A stretch of 64,000 nucleotides of DNA from Sphingomonas sp. NFR04 (GCF_900114095.1 NZ_FORV01000002.1:496001-560000), one strand, 5' to 3'. Shown: positions 54,395 to 63,121, counted from the stretch's first letter. Program-made: numbers and translations. The notes: generated by a model not told the origin, from the sequence alone.

Positions 54395-54736
54395 TTAGCG
54401 CTGGAAGCTCCGCTCCATCACGGTGGATCGCACGACGCTGGCATCCAGCCGCTGCACGATCGCGTCGAGCCCGGCCTGCAGGTCATGCGCCGCCGCGCAC
54501 AGGAAGATGTCCACGCAGGCGGTGCCATATTCGGGCCAGGTGTGGATCGAGATGTGCGATTCCGCCAGCAGCGCCACGCCGGTGACGCCCTGCCCCACCC
54601 CGAAGCTGTGCAGCCGCACTTCGAGCAGCGTCGCACCGGCCGCCGCTGCCGCCGCGACCAGGCAGGCCTCGATATGCGCAGCATCGGCGAGCTGCGTCGC
54701 ATCGGCGAGGTCGGCGATAAGGTGATGGCCGATCAC
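54395..54736 (-). CDS. speD: S-adenosylmethionine decarboxylase proenzyme (prokaryotic SpeD)
   Basis: 113 residues. The self-processing site is ALLAESHISIHTWPEYG: Ser60 becomes the pyruvoyl group, with His65 and Cys80 at the spacing of T. maritima Ser63, His68 and Cys83. All processing residues are retained, so it should make decarboxylated SAM. The start overlaps the flavin oxidase stop (ATGA). It supplies the aminopropyl donor for the spermidine-synthase-like gene two positions upstream. Confidence 0.93.
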   Translation of the reverse strand: MIGHHLIADLADATQLADAAHIEACLVAAAAAAGATLLEVRLHSFGVGQGVTGVALLAESHISIHTWPEYGTACVDIFLCAAAHDLQAGLDAIVQRLDASVVRSTVMERSFQR

Positions 54737-56343
54737 AACAGGCTCTCATGCGGATGCCCGAGCAGCGCCATCGCCCCCTCGGCTGCAGACACGCCCTGAT
54801 ACTGGGCTTCCTCGAAGAGCGAGAGGCCGCTCAGGTCCGAATGGGCGAGGAACAGCGGCGGCTTCGGCGTGGCGGCAGCGCCGCGCGCCAAGAAGCCGGG
54901 AGTCGGCCGGATCATCGCATGTCCCCAGCGCCAGAGGTCGATGCGCCGGATCGCATCCTCGAGATCGGGGTGCATCGCCAGCAGGTCGTCGCGCACCATC
55001 TTCTTCCATGCGTCGGCGGACCGATCGAGCAGCAGGCGTCGCGCCACCGGCGGCGGCATGTCCGACAGCGGCAGATACCAGGTGAGGACCGACGCGGCGG
55101 GGTGCGCCTCCGGCGCCTGGTGGGTGGCGACGACATAGCCCAGCGACTCGCTGGTGCTCGACACATTGTCCCAGGCGAGCGGCACCCCGCGTCCGCCCGG
55201 CAGCCGATCGACGGTAACGTTCGCGACCAGCCAGGGCGCGTAGCTGAACGCCTTGTCCGGTGCCACGGCCGGGCAGACCCGCGCAGCGACGAAGTGGGGC
55301 ATGGCAAGGATCGCGGCGCGGGCACGCGTCCGCACCGTCGCGCCGGCGGCAACGTCGAAGCTGTCGACCAGCACGGTCTCTCCGTCCTGCGCGACATGGT
55401 GGACGATGTGGCCGCGGGCGATGCGATCGGGGAAGAAGCCGGCCAGGCCGCGCGCCAGCCGGGCATTGCCCTCGGGCCAGGTCAGTTCATTGTCGCCGGC
55501 GCCGTCCACCGTCCAGCCGCGCCGCGCGGCGAAATAATGCACGCCCGCCCAGGCGGAAACCTCGTGCGGCTCGGTGCCGTAATCGTCCCGCATCGCATAG
55601 CGGACATGCGCGCGCAGCACCGGCGAGCGCCATCCCTGCTCGTCCAGCCAGGTGGCGAAATCGAGTCCGTCCAGCGCGACCAAATCCGGATCGCCCGAGC
55701 TATAGGCCCTCGGCACCGCAAAGGCGGGCTTGCCGTCGCTGCCGATCCGCGCCGAATAGCCGGCCATCGCCTTCTCGAACGCGGCGAGGTCGGCGCGTTC
55801 CCGGGGCGTCAGGCCGGTGCGGGGCACCAGCCCTTCCTGCCAGCGGCCCTGCCAGAACAGTCGCTCCTGCAGATCCGCGCAGAGCTGCTCCGGATCATAG
55901 ACCGGTACGCCGTCGCGCTCGCCGATCAGGATGCCCAATTGGCGGAGCAGGTGCCGCACCGCCTTGGCCTCGCGGTTGGGCACCGGCAGGTAATGCGCGC
56001 CGAGCGGATAGGCGGAGACCGCATTGCGTCCGCCTCTGGCATTGCCGCCGACCGCGTCCTCCAGTTCGAGCAGGCGAAAGCGCGTGAACCCGGCGTCCTG
56101 CAGGCGCCAGCCGGCCGACAGCCCAGCGATGCCACCCCCGGCGATCACCAGGTCGACCTCCTCGAACCGGCTGGGTGCCGGGAAGCCGCCGTCGCGCAGA
56201 CGATGCCCGCGCGCGAGATCGGCGCCGTCCAGCGCCCCCGGCGGCAGCGGCGCGCCGCGATCCAGCGCCGCCGCCAGCCCGCCACCGACGAGGGCGACCG
56301 CCCCTGCCCCGAGCCCCAGCAAGGTCCGCCGGTCAGCCTTCAT
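54733..56343 (-). CDS. Flavin-dependent amine-oxidase-like protein with twin-arginine signal
   Basis: 536 residues from the ATG at 56343. The N-terminus KADRRTLLGLGAGAVAL is a probable Tat signal. The FAD-binding motif is VIAGGGIAGLSAGWRL (GGGIAG at 69-74). The C-terminal segment SDLSGLSLFEEAQYQGVSAAE resembles the FAD-contacting end of monoamine-oxidase-type enzymes. It probably acts in the periplasm on an amine. It overlaps speD by 4 bp and the synthase gene by 11 bp. Confidence 0.85.
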   Translation of the reverse strand: MKADRRTLLGLGAGAVALVGGGLAAALDRGAPLPPGALDGADLARGHRLRDGGFPAPSRFEEVDLVIAGGGIAGLSAGWRLQDAGFTRFRLLELEDAVGGNARGGRNAVSAYPLGAHYLPVPNREAKAVRHLLRQLGILIGERDGVPVYDPEQLCADLQERLFWQGRWQEGLVPRTGLTPRERADLAAFEKAMAGYSARIGSDGKPAFAVPRAYSSGDPDLVALDGLDFATWLDEQGWRSPVLRAHVRYAMRDDYGTEPHEVSAWAGVHYFAARRGWTVDGAGDNELTWPEGNARLARGLAGFFPDRIARGHIVHHVAQDGETVLVDSFDVAAGATVRTRARAAILAMPHFVAARVCPAVAPDKAFSYAPWLVANVTVDRLPGGRGVPLAWDNVSSTSESLGYVVATHQAPEAHPAASVLTWYLPLSDMPPPVARRLLLDRSADAWKKMVRDDLLAMHPDLEDAIRRIDLWRWGHAMIRPTPGFLARGAAATPKPPLFLAHSDLSGLSLFEEAQYQGVSAAEGAMALLGHPHESLL

Positions 56344-57880
56344 AGCGGCTCCAGGCATCGGCGAACTCGCGGACGAGCACCTGGTTGTCGAGCCGGTTCA
56401 CCGGCGTCGGGCGGCGCGCCATGTCGGGCGGGAAGTCGAACAGCGCGGCGTCGCCCGCGGGCGTCAGGAACCGTCCGCCGGTCGGGATGCGCGCCGCCGC
56501 CGGGATAGGTCGCGCGGCCGCGAGCACAAAGCCCCATTCGCCAAAGCTCGGGACGTAGACATGGTAGCCGCGCGTCTGCAGCCCCGCCGCCTCCAGCGTG
56601 GTCGCCACTGTCCAATAGGCCATCGGCGCGACCAGCGGCGACGTGCTTTGCACCACCATTGCGCCCGCGGGCGCCATCAGCCGACGCACCGCGCGGTAGA
56701 AGGTCTCGGTGTAGAGCTTGCCCACCGAATAATCGACGGGATCGGGGAAATCGACGATGATCGCGTCGAACGACCCGGCACGGGTCGCCGCCGCCTCGCG
56801 CGCCCAGCGGAAGCCGTCGGCGTTGATCACGGTGATGCGGCGGTCGGTCAGCGCGCCCTTGTTAAGCGCGGTCAGCATCGCTGTCCTGGAGAACAGGCCG
56901 GTCATCTCGTCGTCGAGATCGACCAGCGTAAGATGCTGCACTTCCGGGTGCCGCAGCACCTCGCGCGCGGCGAGCCCGTCCCCGCCCCCCAGGATCAGCA
57001 CGTTGCGCGGGTCTGCCACGCGGCCCAGCACCGGCTGCACCAGCGCCTCGTGATAGCGATACTCGTCGCGCGACGAGAATTGCAGGTTGCCGTTGAGATA
57101 GAGCCGCAGATCGTCCTCGCGGCGGGTGAGCACGATCCGCTGATATTTGGTGCTGACCGCATAGATCACCGGCTCGCCATAGCTCGCCACTTCGGCCCAA
57201 CGCTGCAGCCGGTCCGATGCGACGAAGCCCGCGGCCAGCGCCAGCAGCACGATCACAGCAGACACGGTCTCGCCGCGATACCGGTTCGCCCGCGGCAGCG
57301 CGAGTAGCACCGCCAGCGCGACGCCAGCGTTGAGGATGCCGAACAGGAAGCCGGTGCGGATCATGCCGAGGTGCGGCATCAGCAGCAGCGGGAACAACAG
57401 GCTGGCGACCAGCGCGCCGACATAGTCGAAGGTCAGCACGTTCGACACCGTCTCGCGGAAATCGAAGCCGCGCAGGATGCGGATCAGCAGCGGGATCTCG
57501 AGCCCGACGAGGAAACCGATGCCGAGCACCAGCCCGTACAGCGCCACCCGGAAATGTTCGACCAGCGGGAACAGCACGAACAGCGCCGCGGCCGAGGCGC
57601 CGCCCAGCACCGCGATCAGCAGCTCGACGCGGATGAACAGGCGCAGCTCGTCGCGGGTCACGTAGCGCGAGCACCAGCTCCCCAGCCCCATCGCGAACAG
57701 ATAGGTGCCGATCACGGTGGAGAACTGGGTGACGCTGTCGCCGAGCAGATAGCTGGCCAGCGTGCTGGCGAGCAGTTCGTAGATCAGCCCGCAGGTGGAA
57801 ACGACGAACGCGGACGCAAGCAGCGCAGCCGCCGGGGCGGACGCGCGGTTCTTCGGGGCGGCGGGGTCGCCTTCAGCCAT
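56333..57880 (-). CDS. Membrane-anchored spermidine-synthase-like aminopropyltransferase
   Basis: 515 residues from the ATG at 57880. About seven hydrophobic helices (residues 17-225) are fused to a class I methyltransferase-like spermidine synthase domain with VLILGGGDGLAAREVL (298-302) and the DFPDPVDYSVGKLYT active-site segment. Soluble SpeE lacks the membrane part. With SpeD it should transfer an aminopropyl group to an amine, perhaps one attached to an envelope molecule. No ornithine or arginine decarboxylase is nearby. Confidence 0.87.
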   Translation of the reverse strand: MAEGDPAAPKNRASAPAAALLASAFVVSTCGLIYELLASTLASYLLGDSVTQFSTVIGTYLFAMGLGSWCSRYVTRDELRLFIRVELLIAVLGGASAAALFVLFPLVEHFRVALYGLVLGIGFLVGLEIPLLIRILRGFDFRETVSNVLTFDYVGALVASLLFPLLLMPHLGMIRTGFLFGILNAGVALAVLLALPRANRYRGETVSAVIVLLALAAGFVASDRLQRWAEVASYGEPVIYAVSTKYQRIVLTRREDDLRLYLNGNLQFSSRDEYRYHEALVQPVLGRVADPRNVLILGGGDGLAAREVLRHPEVQHLTLVDLDDEMTGLFSRTAMLTALNKGALTDRRITVINADGFRWAREAAATRAGSFDAIIVDFPDPVDYSVGKLYTETFYRAVRRLMAPAGAMVVQSTSPLVAPMAYWTVATTLEAAGLQTRGYHVYVPSFGEWGFVLAAARPIPAAARIPTGGRFLTPAGDAALFDFPPDMARRPTPVNRLDNQVLVREFADAWSRYEG

Positions 57881-58085
57881 GGATGGCGGCGGCGACAATG
57901 ATGGCGAGTCCGATGGCCACCGCGCCGGAGAAGATCGCGACCGCCACATTCTGCTTGTCGCGGATCTCCTGCCACAACTTTCCCGGGGTCAGCAGGTCGA
58001 GCACGACGAAGCCCACCACGAAGACGAGGATTCCGACCACGGCATAAAGCAGCGTCGCGAGCAGCGCCGGAAGGGTAGTCACCAT
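57873..58085 (-). CDS. DUF350 membrane protein
   Basis: 70 residues from the ATG at 58085, two membrane helices (about 8-28 and 48-68) around DLLTPGKLWQEIRDKQNVAVAI, the DUF350 signature. This is half the length of YjfL-type proteins, which carry two repeats. Family function unknown; members recur in polyamine and SPFH neighbourhoods. Overlaps the synthase gene by 8 bp. Confidence 0.85.
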   Translation of the reverse strand: MVTTLPALLATLLYAVVGILVFVVGFVVLDLLTPGKLWQEIRDKQNVAVAIFSGAVAIGLAIIVAAAIHG

Positions 58086-58095
58086 GAGCGTCCTC

Positions 58096-58278
58096 CTATT
58101 TGTGATGCGGTCCGTAGAACACGGCGTGGCCCCCGCCATGGCCGCCACTGCTATAGGCAGCGCTATCGGTGCGGCGGCCGCCATCGGCGAAGGGCGACCA
58201 GCCATAGCTCGTCGCGGCGAGGAACAAGCCGAGAATGCCGATCGACCAGAGCGCGTAAAGGAAGCTGCGTCGGTCCAT
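58096..58278 (-). CDS. 60-residue membrane peptide with Gly/His-rich tail
   Basis: MDRRSFLYALWSIGILGLFLAATSYGWSPF forms one membrane helix or signal anchor. The tail YSSGGHGGGHAVFYGPHHK carries four His residues and may bind metal. It follows the DUF4178 gene with a TGATG overlap and precedes DUF350 by 10 bp. No family recognised, but its position is typical of small partners in this neighbourhood. Confidence 0.7.
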   Translation of the reverse strand: MDRRSFLYALWSIGILGLFLAATSYGWSPFADGGRRTDSAAYSSGGHGGGHAVFYGPHHK

Positions 58279-59606
58279 CAGTCGTCACTCCCCTCGCTGC
58301 GTGCCGGCCGGAAATCGCTTTCGTCCTTGCGCGCCTTCTCGAAGCGGAGGTGGAGCAGCAGGCCGATGAGCCAGGGCAACGCAACCAGCAGCGCCGCCAG
58401 GAACAGGTTGGAACCATAGAGCGTCCCGCTCCCGACCTCGACGACGATCTGGGGCGCGTTGGTCGGCTCCATCCAGCCGCCGTCGGGATAGGCGGTGCCG
58501 CTCTGGCTCCAGCGATTGCCCTTGTAATCGACGACAAGGTCGTAGTCGCCCGCCGGCACGGCGGCGATCGACACGTCGGAGTCCCGCGTTCCTTCGGTCC
58601 AGGAACCATCCGAGTCCGTGCCTTCATAGCGCTCGGCCGCCCCCGAGGCGGCGAAAACCTGCTGCGTCCGCCGATCGACCAGGCTGTAGTCGAGATCGAC
58701 CCAGCCATTCTCCAGCCGCGGCACCGTGGTGCGGACCTGCACCCGCTGGTAGCGGCCACTAAGGTGCACCGGCCCGATCGTCGCGCTCTGCTCGCGTCCG
58801 TCCACCGCTACCGGCAGGGACCGCGAGGCGATCCAGCTTGTCCCGCCGAGCACGATCGACAGAATCAGCAGGAACGCCAGCGCGATCCCCCCGATCACGG
58901 CGCCCTTGCCCAGCCACGCGCCGCAGGGCGATGGCTGGTGCGGCAGCGGCGGCCAGACCCTGCCTGCGGGGGCGACGCCGAAAGCCCGGACCATCACCCT
59001 GTCGGGCACCCATTGGTTCAGCGTCCAGCTCTCCTCGCGGTCGTTCGTCTCGCGCGACAGCATGAAGCCGGGGCGAACCCAGTCGCCGGTCTTCACCGTC
59101 TCGCCCACCGCCACACGCCAGTAGAATTCGCCGACGACACGATCGACCTGCGCGGTTCCGGCGAAGAAGCGGGCATAGGACGCTCCGTCGAGCGCGTAAT
59201 GCGTGAACGACTGCCCCTTCGGAACCCGTGTGAGCATGGTGCCGAAGCTCCAGCCGCCGCGCGCGTTCACCAGCCAGCGATAGCCGTGATAGGGATTGAA
59301 CAGCAGATATTCGTCCCAGCGATAATAGTCCTGCGAGCGGCGGAGATAGCCGATCGCCTCCCACTCCACGCCGAACAGCGTGCCGCGCGTGCCGAGCGGG
59401 ATGTCCATCACCGTCTGCGCCGCCTGGGCCTGGGTGACCAGCTTCACCAACCCGTCGGTGGTGTCGAGGATCGAGCCGCAATATTGGCAGCCGACATGCA
59501 CGGTATAGCCCGCCGCGCGCAGCTCCACGGTGCCGCCGCAATTGGGGCAGGACAGCGCGCGGACCGCCGGCGCGGGCGGCGGGGACAGCGGGGCCTCAGG
59601 CTGCAT
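58278..59606 (-). CDS. Zinc-ribbon DUF4178 protein with two membrane helices
   Basis: 442 residues. An N-terminal zinc ribbon (SCPNCGG and GCQYCGS) is followed by a DUF4178 domain (about 70-220: GTRGTLFGVEWEAIGYL and DEYLLFNP). A membrane helix (about 235-258), a beta-rich extracytoplasmic region and a second helix (about 400-420) complete the protein. DUF4178 has no known activity. The 5' end overlaps the next DUF4178 gene by 11 bp. Confidence 0.82.
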   Translation of the reverse strand: MQPEAPLSPPPAPAVRALSCPNCGGTVELRAAGYTVHVGCQYCGSILDTTDGLVKLVTQAQAAQTVMDIPLGTRGTLFGVEWEAIGYLRRSQDYYRWDEYLLFNPYHGYRWLVNARGGWSFGTMLTRVPKGQSFTHYALDGASYARFFAGTAQVDRVVGEFYWRVAVGETVKTGDWVRPGFMLSRETNDREESWTLNQWVPDRVMVRAFGVAPAGRVWPPLPHQPSPCGAWLGKGAVIGGIALAFLLILSIVLGGTSWIASRSLPVAVDGREQSATIGPVHLSGRYQRVQVRTTVPRLENGWVDLDYSLVDRRTQQVFAASGAAERYEGTDSDGSWTEGTRDSDVSIAAVPAGDYDLVVDYKGNRWSQSGTAYPDGGWMEPTNAPQIVVEVGSGTLYGSNLFLAALLVALPWLIGLLLHLRFEKARKDESDFRPARSEGSDD

Positions 59607-60270
59607 AGTCGGGCAATGCCCATCCTTCGATCGCGCGCAGGCCGCGCGGCGCCAGCTCGGCCAGCGTCACGTAGCGGCCCTGGTAGAAGCTCGTCGTCGC
59701 GCCATCGCGCTGCAGGCTCGCGCATTCACCGTCCGGCCCGCGCAGATCGACATTGTAGACCTGCCAGCCGCTCGGCGCGACGAAGGGCAGCTCCCCCTCG
59801 GCGGTGATGCACAGCGCCTGACGGGCATCGGCGATGACGAGCTTGCGGCCGGCAATCTCTACCTTCTGGCCGATCTGCGCCTCTCCGCCCTTCGCCACGG
59901 CGCGCAGGGTTTGCGACCGCACCTCGCCGAAGGGGCGCTCGCGCAGCAGCATGAACTGCCCCATCGACTCGCCGAGCCAGGCGGTGCTGCCGTCCTCGAA
60001 CAGCAGCAGCCATTCGTTCCACGCACCGTGGGTCCAGCTCCAGCGCACCCGGCCGATGACTTCGAACCCCTGCCCCGCGTCGTTCCCGCGCATGCCGATC
60101 TGCACCGGACTCACGTCGAACGGCAGCGCGGCGGCGATGCCGAACTGGGCAAGGCCCGCGTCGCTGCGCACCAGCATGGTGTGGCAGGCGTCGCACACCC
60201 GGCTGGGCAGCGCCGGCGAGCGGAACACGACGTCCGCGCCGCAATTCGGACAGGGCAGATGCAGGCTCAT
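59596..60270 (-). CDS. Zinc-ribbon DUF4178 protein (soluble)
   Basis: 224 residues: zinc ribbon CPNCGADVVF with CDACHTML, then a DUF4178 domain with GFEVIGRVRWSWTHGAWNEWLLLFEDG. There is no membrane helix, unlike its downstream paralogue. The pair suggests a heteromeric complex at the membrane with the SPFH protein. Starts 7 bp after the SPFH gene. Confidence 0.82.
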   Translation of the reverse strand: MSLHLPCPNCGADVVFRSPALPSRVCDACHTMLVRSDAGLAQFGIAAALPFDVSPVQIGMRGNDAGQGFEVIGRVRWSWTHGAWNEWLLLFEDGSTAWLGESMGQFMLLRERPFGEVRSQTLRAVAKGGEAQIGQKVEIAGRKLVIADARQALCITAEGELPFVAPSGWQVYNVDLRGPDGECASLQRDGATTSFYQGRYVTLAELAPRGLRAIEGWALPDYAA

Positions 60271-60277
60271 CGACGGA

Positions 60278-61087
60278 TCAGCGGATGCGGCCGAGCAGTT
60301 CGGCCTTCTTGGCGTCGAACTCCTCCTGCGTGATCGCTCCGATCGTGAGCAATCTGTGGAGCTTCTCGATCTGCCCGCTCGCGTCGCCCGGTGCGCTGGC
60401 GCTGTCGACCGCCGCCTGCACCGCTTCCGGCAGCGACAGGCTCTCGATGTAGAAGCTGGTGCAGGTCAGGCCCCATTGCGCGAAGGCGGGATCTACCGCC
60501 GCCTTGAGCCGCTCGGACAATGCCGCCTGATTGCCCGCGAGATCGACAAAGGCAAACTCCCCCGAACCGATCGCGGACGCGATCGCGGTGGCGATCGCCG
60601 CGCGCAGTTGCGGCTCGATATCGGCGAGCGTGACGCGCTGGAGCGATCCCATCAGCTTCACGGCGAAGGCGGGCACCTGCTCGATGCGGAAGCTGTAGCT
60701 GCCGAAGGCGCGGACCCGCACCGGGCCGAATTCGGGGTCGCGCACCGTGATCGGCTGCGCGGTGCCCCATTTGAGGCCTGCCTGCTCCTTCTGGCTGAAG
60801 AACACGACATCCGCCTTGAACGGGGATGTGAACCCCTTGTCCCAGTTGAGCAGCGCGCTGAGCACCGGCAGGTTGCCGGTCTCGAGCGTGTACAGCCCCG
60901 GATGGAAGGCATCGGCAAGCTGCCCCTCGCGATAGAAGAGCGCGATCTGCCCGTCGCGCACCGTCAGTTGCGCGCCGTTCTGGATCTCGCGCCCCTGCAT
61001 CGGATGGCGTGCGGCGAGCGTCCCGGGTTCGTCGACCCAGTCGATCACGTCGACGAACTGCTTCGACAGAAACCCGAACAGGCCCAT
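60278..61087 (-). CDS. SPFH-domain protein with C-terminal SHOCT motif (virion-core-like)
   Basis: 269 residues starting MGLFGFLSKQFVDVIDWVD, the N-terminus of bacterial 'virion core protein/YdjI' SPFH proteins. A strand-rich SPFH domain (about 30-215) is followed by a SHOCT motif LLTIGAITQEEFDAKKAELL. It lacks a transmembrane helix. It is expected to oligomerise and recruit partners at the membrane. GGGGGGAGG precedes the start. It is the first gene of the 15.5-kb minus-strand train. Confidence 0.87.
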   Translation of the reverse strand: MGLFGFLSKQFVDVIDWVDEPGTLAARHPMQGREIQNGAQLTVRDGQIALFYREGQLADAFHPGLYTLETGNLPVLSALLNWDKGFTSPFKADVVFFSQKEQAGLKWGTAQPITVRDPEFGPVRVRAFGSYSFRIEQVPAFAVKLMGSLQRVTLADIEPQLRAAIATAIASAIGSGEFAFVDLAGNQAALSERLKAAVDPAFAQWGLTCTSFYIESLSLPEAVQAAVDSASAPGDASGQIEKLHRLLTIGAITQEEFDAKKAELLGRIR

Positions 61088-61110
61088 GCACTGCCTCCCC
61101 CCGTGGCAAT

Positions 61111-61140
61111 GCTATAGGCGAAGGCTTCGGGGCGACACAA
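61111..61140 (-). promoter_or_regulatory. Candidate promoter of the SPFH-led gene train
   Basis: On the minus strand TTGTGT (61140-61135) and TATAGC (61116-61111) are separated by 18 bp and lie just upstream of the SPFH ribosome site. This is the only reasonable sigma70-like pair in the 79-bp gap. It overlaps the hairpin after the DUF1521 gene. Confidence 0.35.
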
Positions 61141-61153
61141 GAAAGTCGCCCCG
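61128..61153 (-). terminator. Hairpin after the DUF1521 gene
   Basis: A 9-bp perfect stem (61128-61136 with 61145-61153) with an 8-base loop lies 13 bp past the stop. There is no U-tract, so read-through into the SPFH gene is possible. Confidence 0.4.
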
Positions 61154-61166
61154 GCGGTGATGCGGG

Positions 61167-62018
61167 TCAGGCATAGGGCCTGAACGGACCGGGAAGCGGC
61201 GCGCGATCATTGTGCGCGCTGGTCGACCTGAAAGAAGCGCTCATATCGAACGCCGCCCCCAGCAGGCTGCCGAACAGCAGGAAGCCGCCGATTGCGGAGC
61301 CCAATTCCGACAGGCTCGGCATCGCGCTGTCCGGCCCGTAGATCTGGCCCAGCTTGGTCAGGTCCGCATCGGCTTGGGTCACCGTCGCGCCCAGTTCGGT
61401 CTGCCAGCCGCCAGCCGCTTCCTGCACGGTGAAGCCGTCGCGATTGGCGGCATCCAGCGCATAGCCGTCGGTCGAGACGCTGACCGCCAGGTCGCCCTGC
61501 TGCTGCTGGCTGATGCCGTCGATCACCACCGCATTGGCGCCGCGGGTGACAACCACCTGGCTGGCGAAATAGACGTTGGGGTTGCTCTTCGCCTGCTCGG
61601 TATTCACCGTGATCTTGGTGCCGTTGGCCAGCTCGAAGGTCGTCGTGCCGTAAAAGTCGAACTGGTGCTTGCCGTTCACGTCGACATGCGGATCGCCCCA
61701 GACGCGGGTGCTCTGGCCGGTTGCGTCGTTGACGATCGTCATCTCGCTGTTCCGCTCGTCGATGGCGAGGTGATAGCCGTCGCCCAGATCGACGCGCGCG
61801 GTGTTCTGCCCGGTGGTCTGGGCGGTCAAGCCCGCCTGGGGCTGGAGCTGGCCGGTGCCCGCTGTCGTGCCCAGCTGGATCGAGAGCAGCGACGGCAGCA
61901 TCGCGCTGGCATAGGCGCTGGCGCCGAGCGGGTTGAACTGCTGGGCGAGCACGCCGCCGGCCAGCGCCAGTTGCGCAGCGGCGAACGGAGTAGCGGCGGC
62001 GGTCGAGATCGTCGTCAT
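61167..62018 (-). CDS. DUF1521 protein with predicted metal-induced autocleavage site
   Basis: 283 residues from the ATG at 62018, with AGGAG 7 bp upstream; an ATG at 62024 is too close to it. The domain contains RVWGDPHVDVNGK, with Asp109-Pro110 in the GDPH motif. In Bradyrhizobium NopE1 the DUF1521 (MIIA) domain cleaves itself at this Asp-Pro when calcium binds. The N-terminal ~70 residues are Ala/Gln-rich and lack a clear Sec signal. No type III secretion genes are in view. It is divergent from a lipase-like gene. Confidence 0.8.
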   Translation of the reverse strand: MTTISTAAATPFAAAQLALAGGVLAQQFNPLGASAYASAMLPSLLSIQLGTTAGTGQLQPQAGLTAQTTGQNTARVDLGDGYHLAIDERNSEMTIVNDATGQSTRVWGDPHVDVNGKHQFDFYGTTTFELANGTKITVNTEQAKSNPNVYFASQVVVTRGANAVVIDGISQQQQGDLAVSVSTDGYALDAANRDGFTVQEAAGGWQTELGATVTQADADLTKLGQIYGPDSAMPSLSELGSAIGGFLLFGSLLGAAFDMSASFRSTSAHNDRAPLPGPFRPYA

Positions 62019-62197
62019 GTCCATGCTCCTGAGAAAGGCGATTGGGTGCGAGCCCGTTGGTATGCTGCTGCTTCCCACGCCCCGGCCGCCTGCGGCATCG
62101 CCGGATCGCGTAGGCGGCCTAAACGAATCGTCTAGCGACGGACCGTGCCGGCGATGGCATCGAGGCACCCGACGGCCTTCCACGAGGAACCACCACC

Positions 62198-63121
62198 ATG
62201 ATGTCGGCAGCCGACCAGCTATCGCGACCCACCGGCATCGGGTCCTCCTCGGCGATCTCGATGTCGCGGCACCGCGCCGCGAACGACGACTTCCAGGCCC
62301 GTCACCTGCCCCCGCGCGAGCTGCTTGCCTGGCAGCAGCCCGCGCCGCCGGTCCAGTTCGTCCGCAGCGAAGCCCCGCAGCTCACGGCCGAACGGACCGG
62401 CGGACCTTCCACCATCGACCTCGCGGCGATGGCAGCAGACGTCTACAACGACACCCCCGCCCCGCCCCCCGGCTACCGCGTCGCGACCAGCGACGATCTC
62501 GCCCAGCTCGGCCTGCGTGGCGACGACCTGACCTCGCCGCAAAGCAGCTTCCGCGCGCGCGTCTATGTGGCGGAGGGCGATGGCGGCCCCAATTATGTGG
62601 TCAGCTTCCGCGGCACCACCGACGGCAGCGACTGGAAGGCCAACGCCCAGCAGGGCGTCGGCCTTCCCTCGGACCAATATACCCGCGCGCTGATGATCGC
62701 GAAGGCCATCGGCCGCCACCCAGAGGCGCAGGTGACGATCACCGGCCATTCGCTGGGCGGCGGCCTCGCCTCGGCGGCAGCGCTCGCCAGCGGGCGCGAC
62801 GCCCAGACCTTCAACGCCGCCGGTCTCAGCGACGCGACGATCCGCCAGGCCGGCGCGATCCGCGGCGACGCGCCCGCCCCCAAGATCGCCGCCTTCTATG
62901 TGCGCGGCGAGATCCTTTCGGCGATCCAGGATGGCGGCGATCGGGTGGCCGGTGCGATCCTGGGCGGCATCCCCGGCGCGATCCTTGCCGATGCCCCCGA
63001 AGCGTACGGCACCCGCATGCCGCTCGACGCCAGGCAGCCCGCAGGCCAGCATTGGTACCAGGACACGCCGCTCGCCCGGCACGGGATGGACTGGGTGCAA
63101 AGCAGCCTGGGCGCGCATTGA
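62198..63121 (+). CDS. Lipase class 3-like alpha/beta hydrolase
   Basis: 307 residues. The nucleophile elbow is TITGHSLGGGLAS (Ser185), the oxyanion region YVVSFRGTTDGSDW, and a C-terminal QHWYQD/RHGMD segment could supply the His. The N-terminal ~70 residues are low complexity without a Sec signal. Related DUF2974/lipase-3 proteins include secreted phospholipase effectors. It is divergent from the DUF1521 gene across 179 bp, suggesting shared control. GAGGA precedes the ATG. Confidence 0.82.
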   Translation: MMSAADQLSRPTGIGSSSAISMSRHRAANDDFQARHLPPRELLAWQQPAPPVQFVRSEAPQLTAERTGGPSTIDLAAMAADVYNDTPAPPPGYRVATSDDLAQLGLRGDDLTSPQSSFRARVYVAEGDGGPNYVVSFRGTTDGSDWKANAQQGVGLPSDQYTRALMIAKAIGRHPEAQVTITGHSLGGGLASAAALASGRDAQTFNAAGLSDATIRQAGAIRGDAPAPKIAAFYVRGEILSAIQDGGDRVAGAILGGIPGAILADAPEAYGTRMPLDARQPAGQHWYQDTPLARHGMDWVQSSLGAH

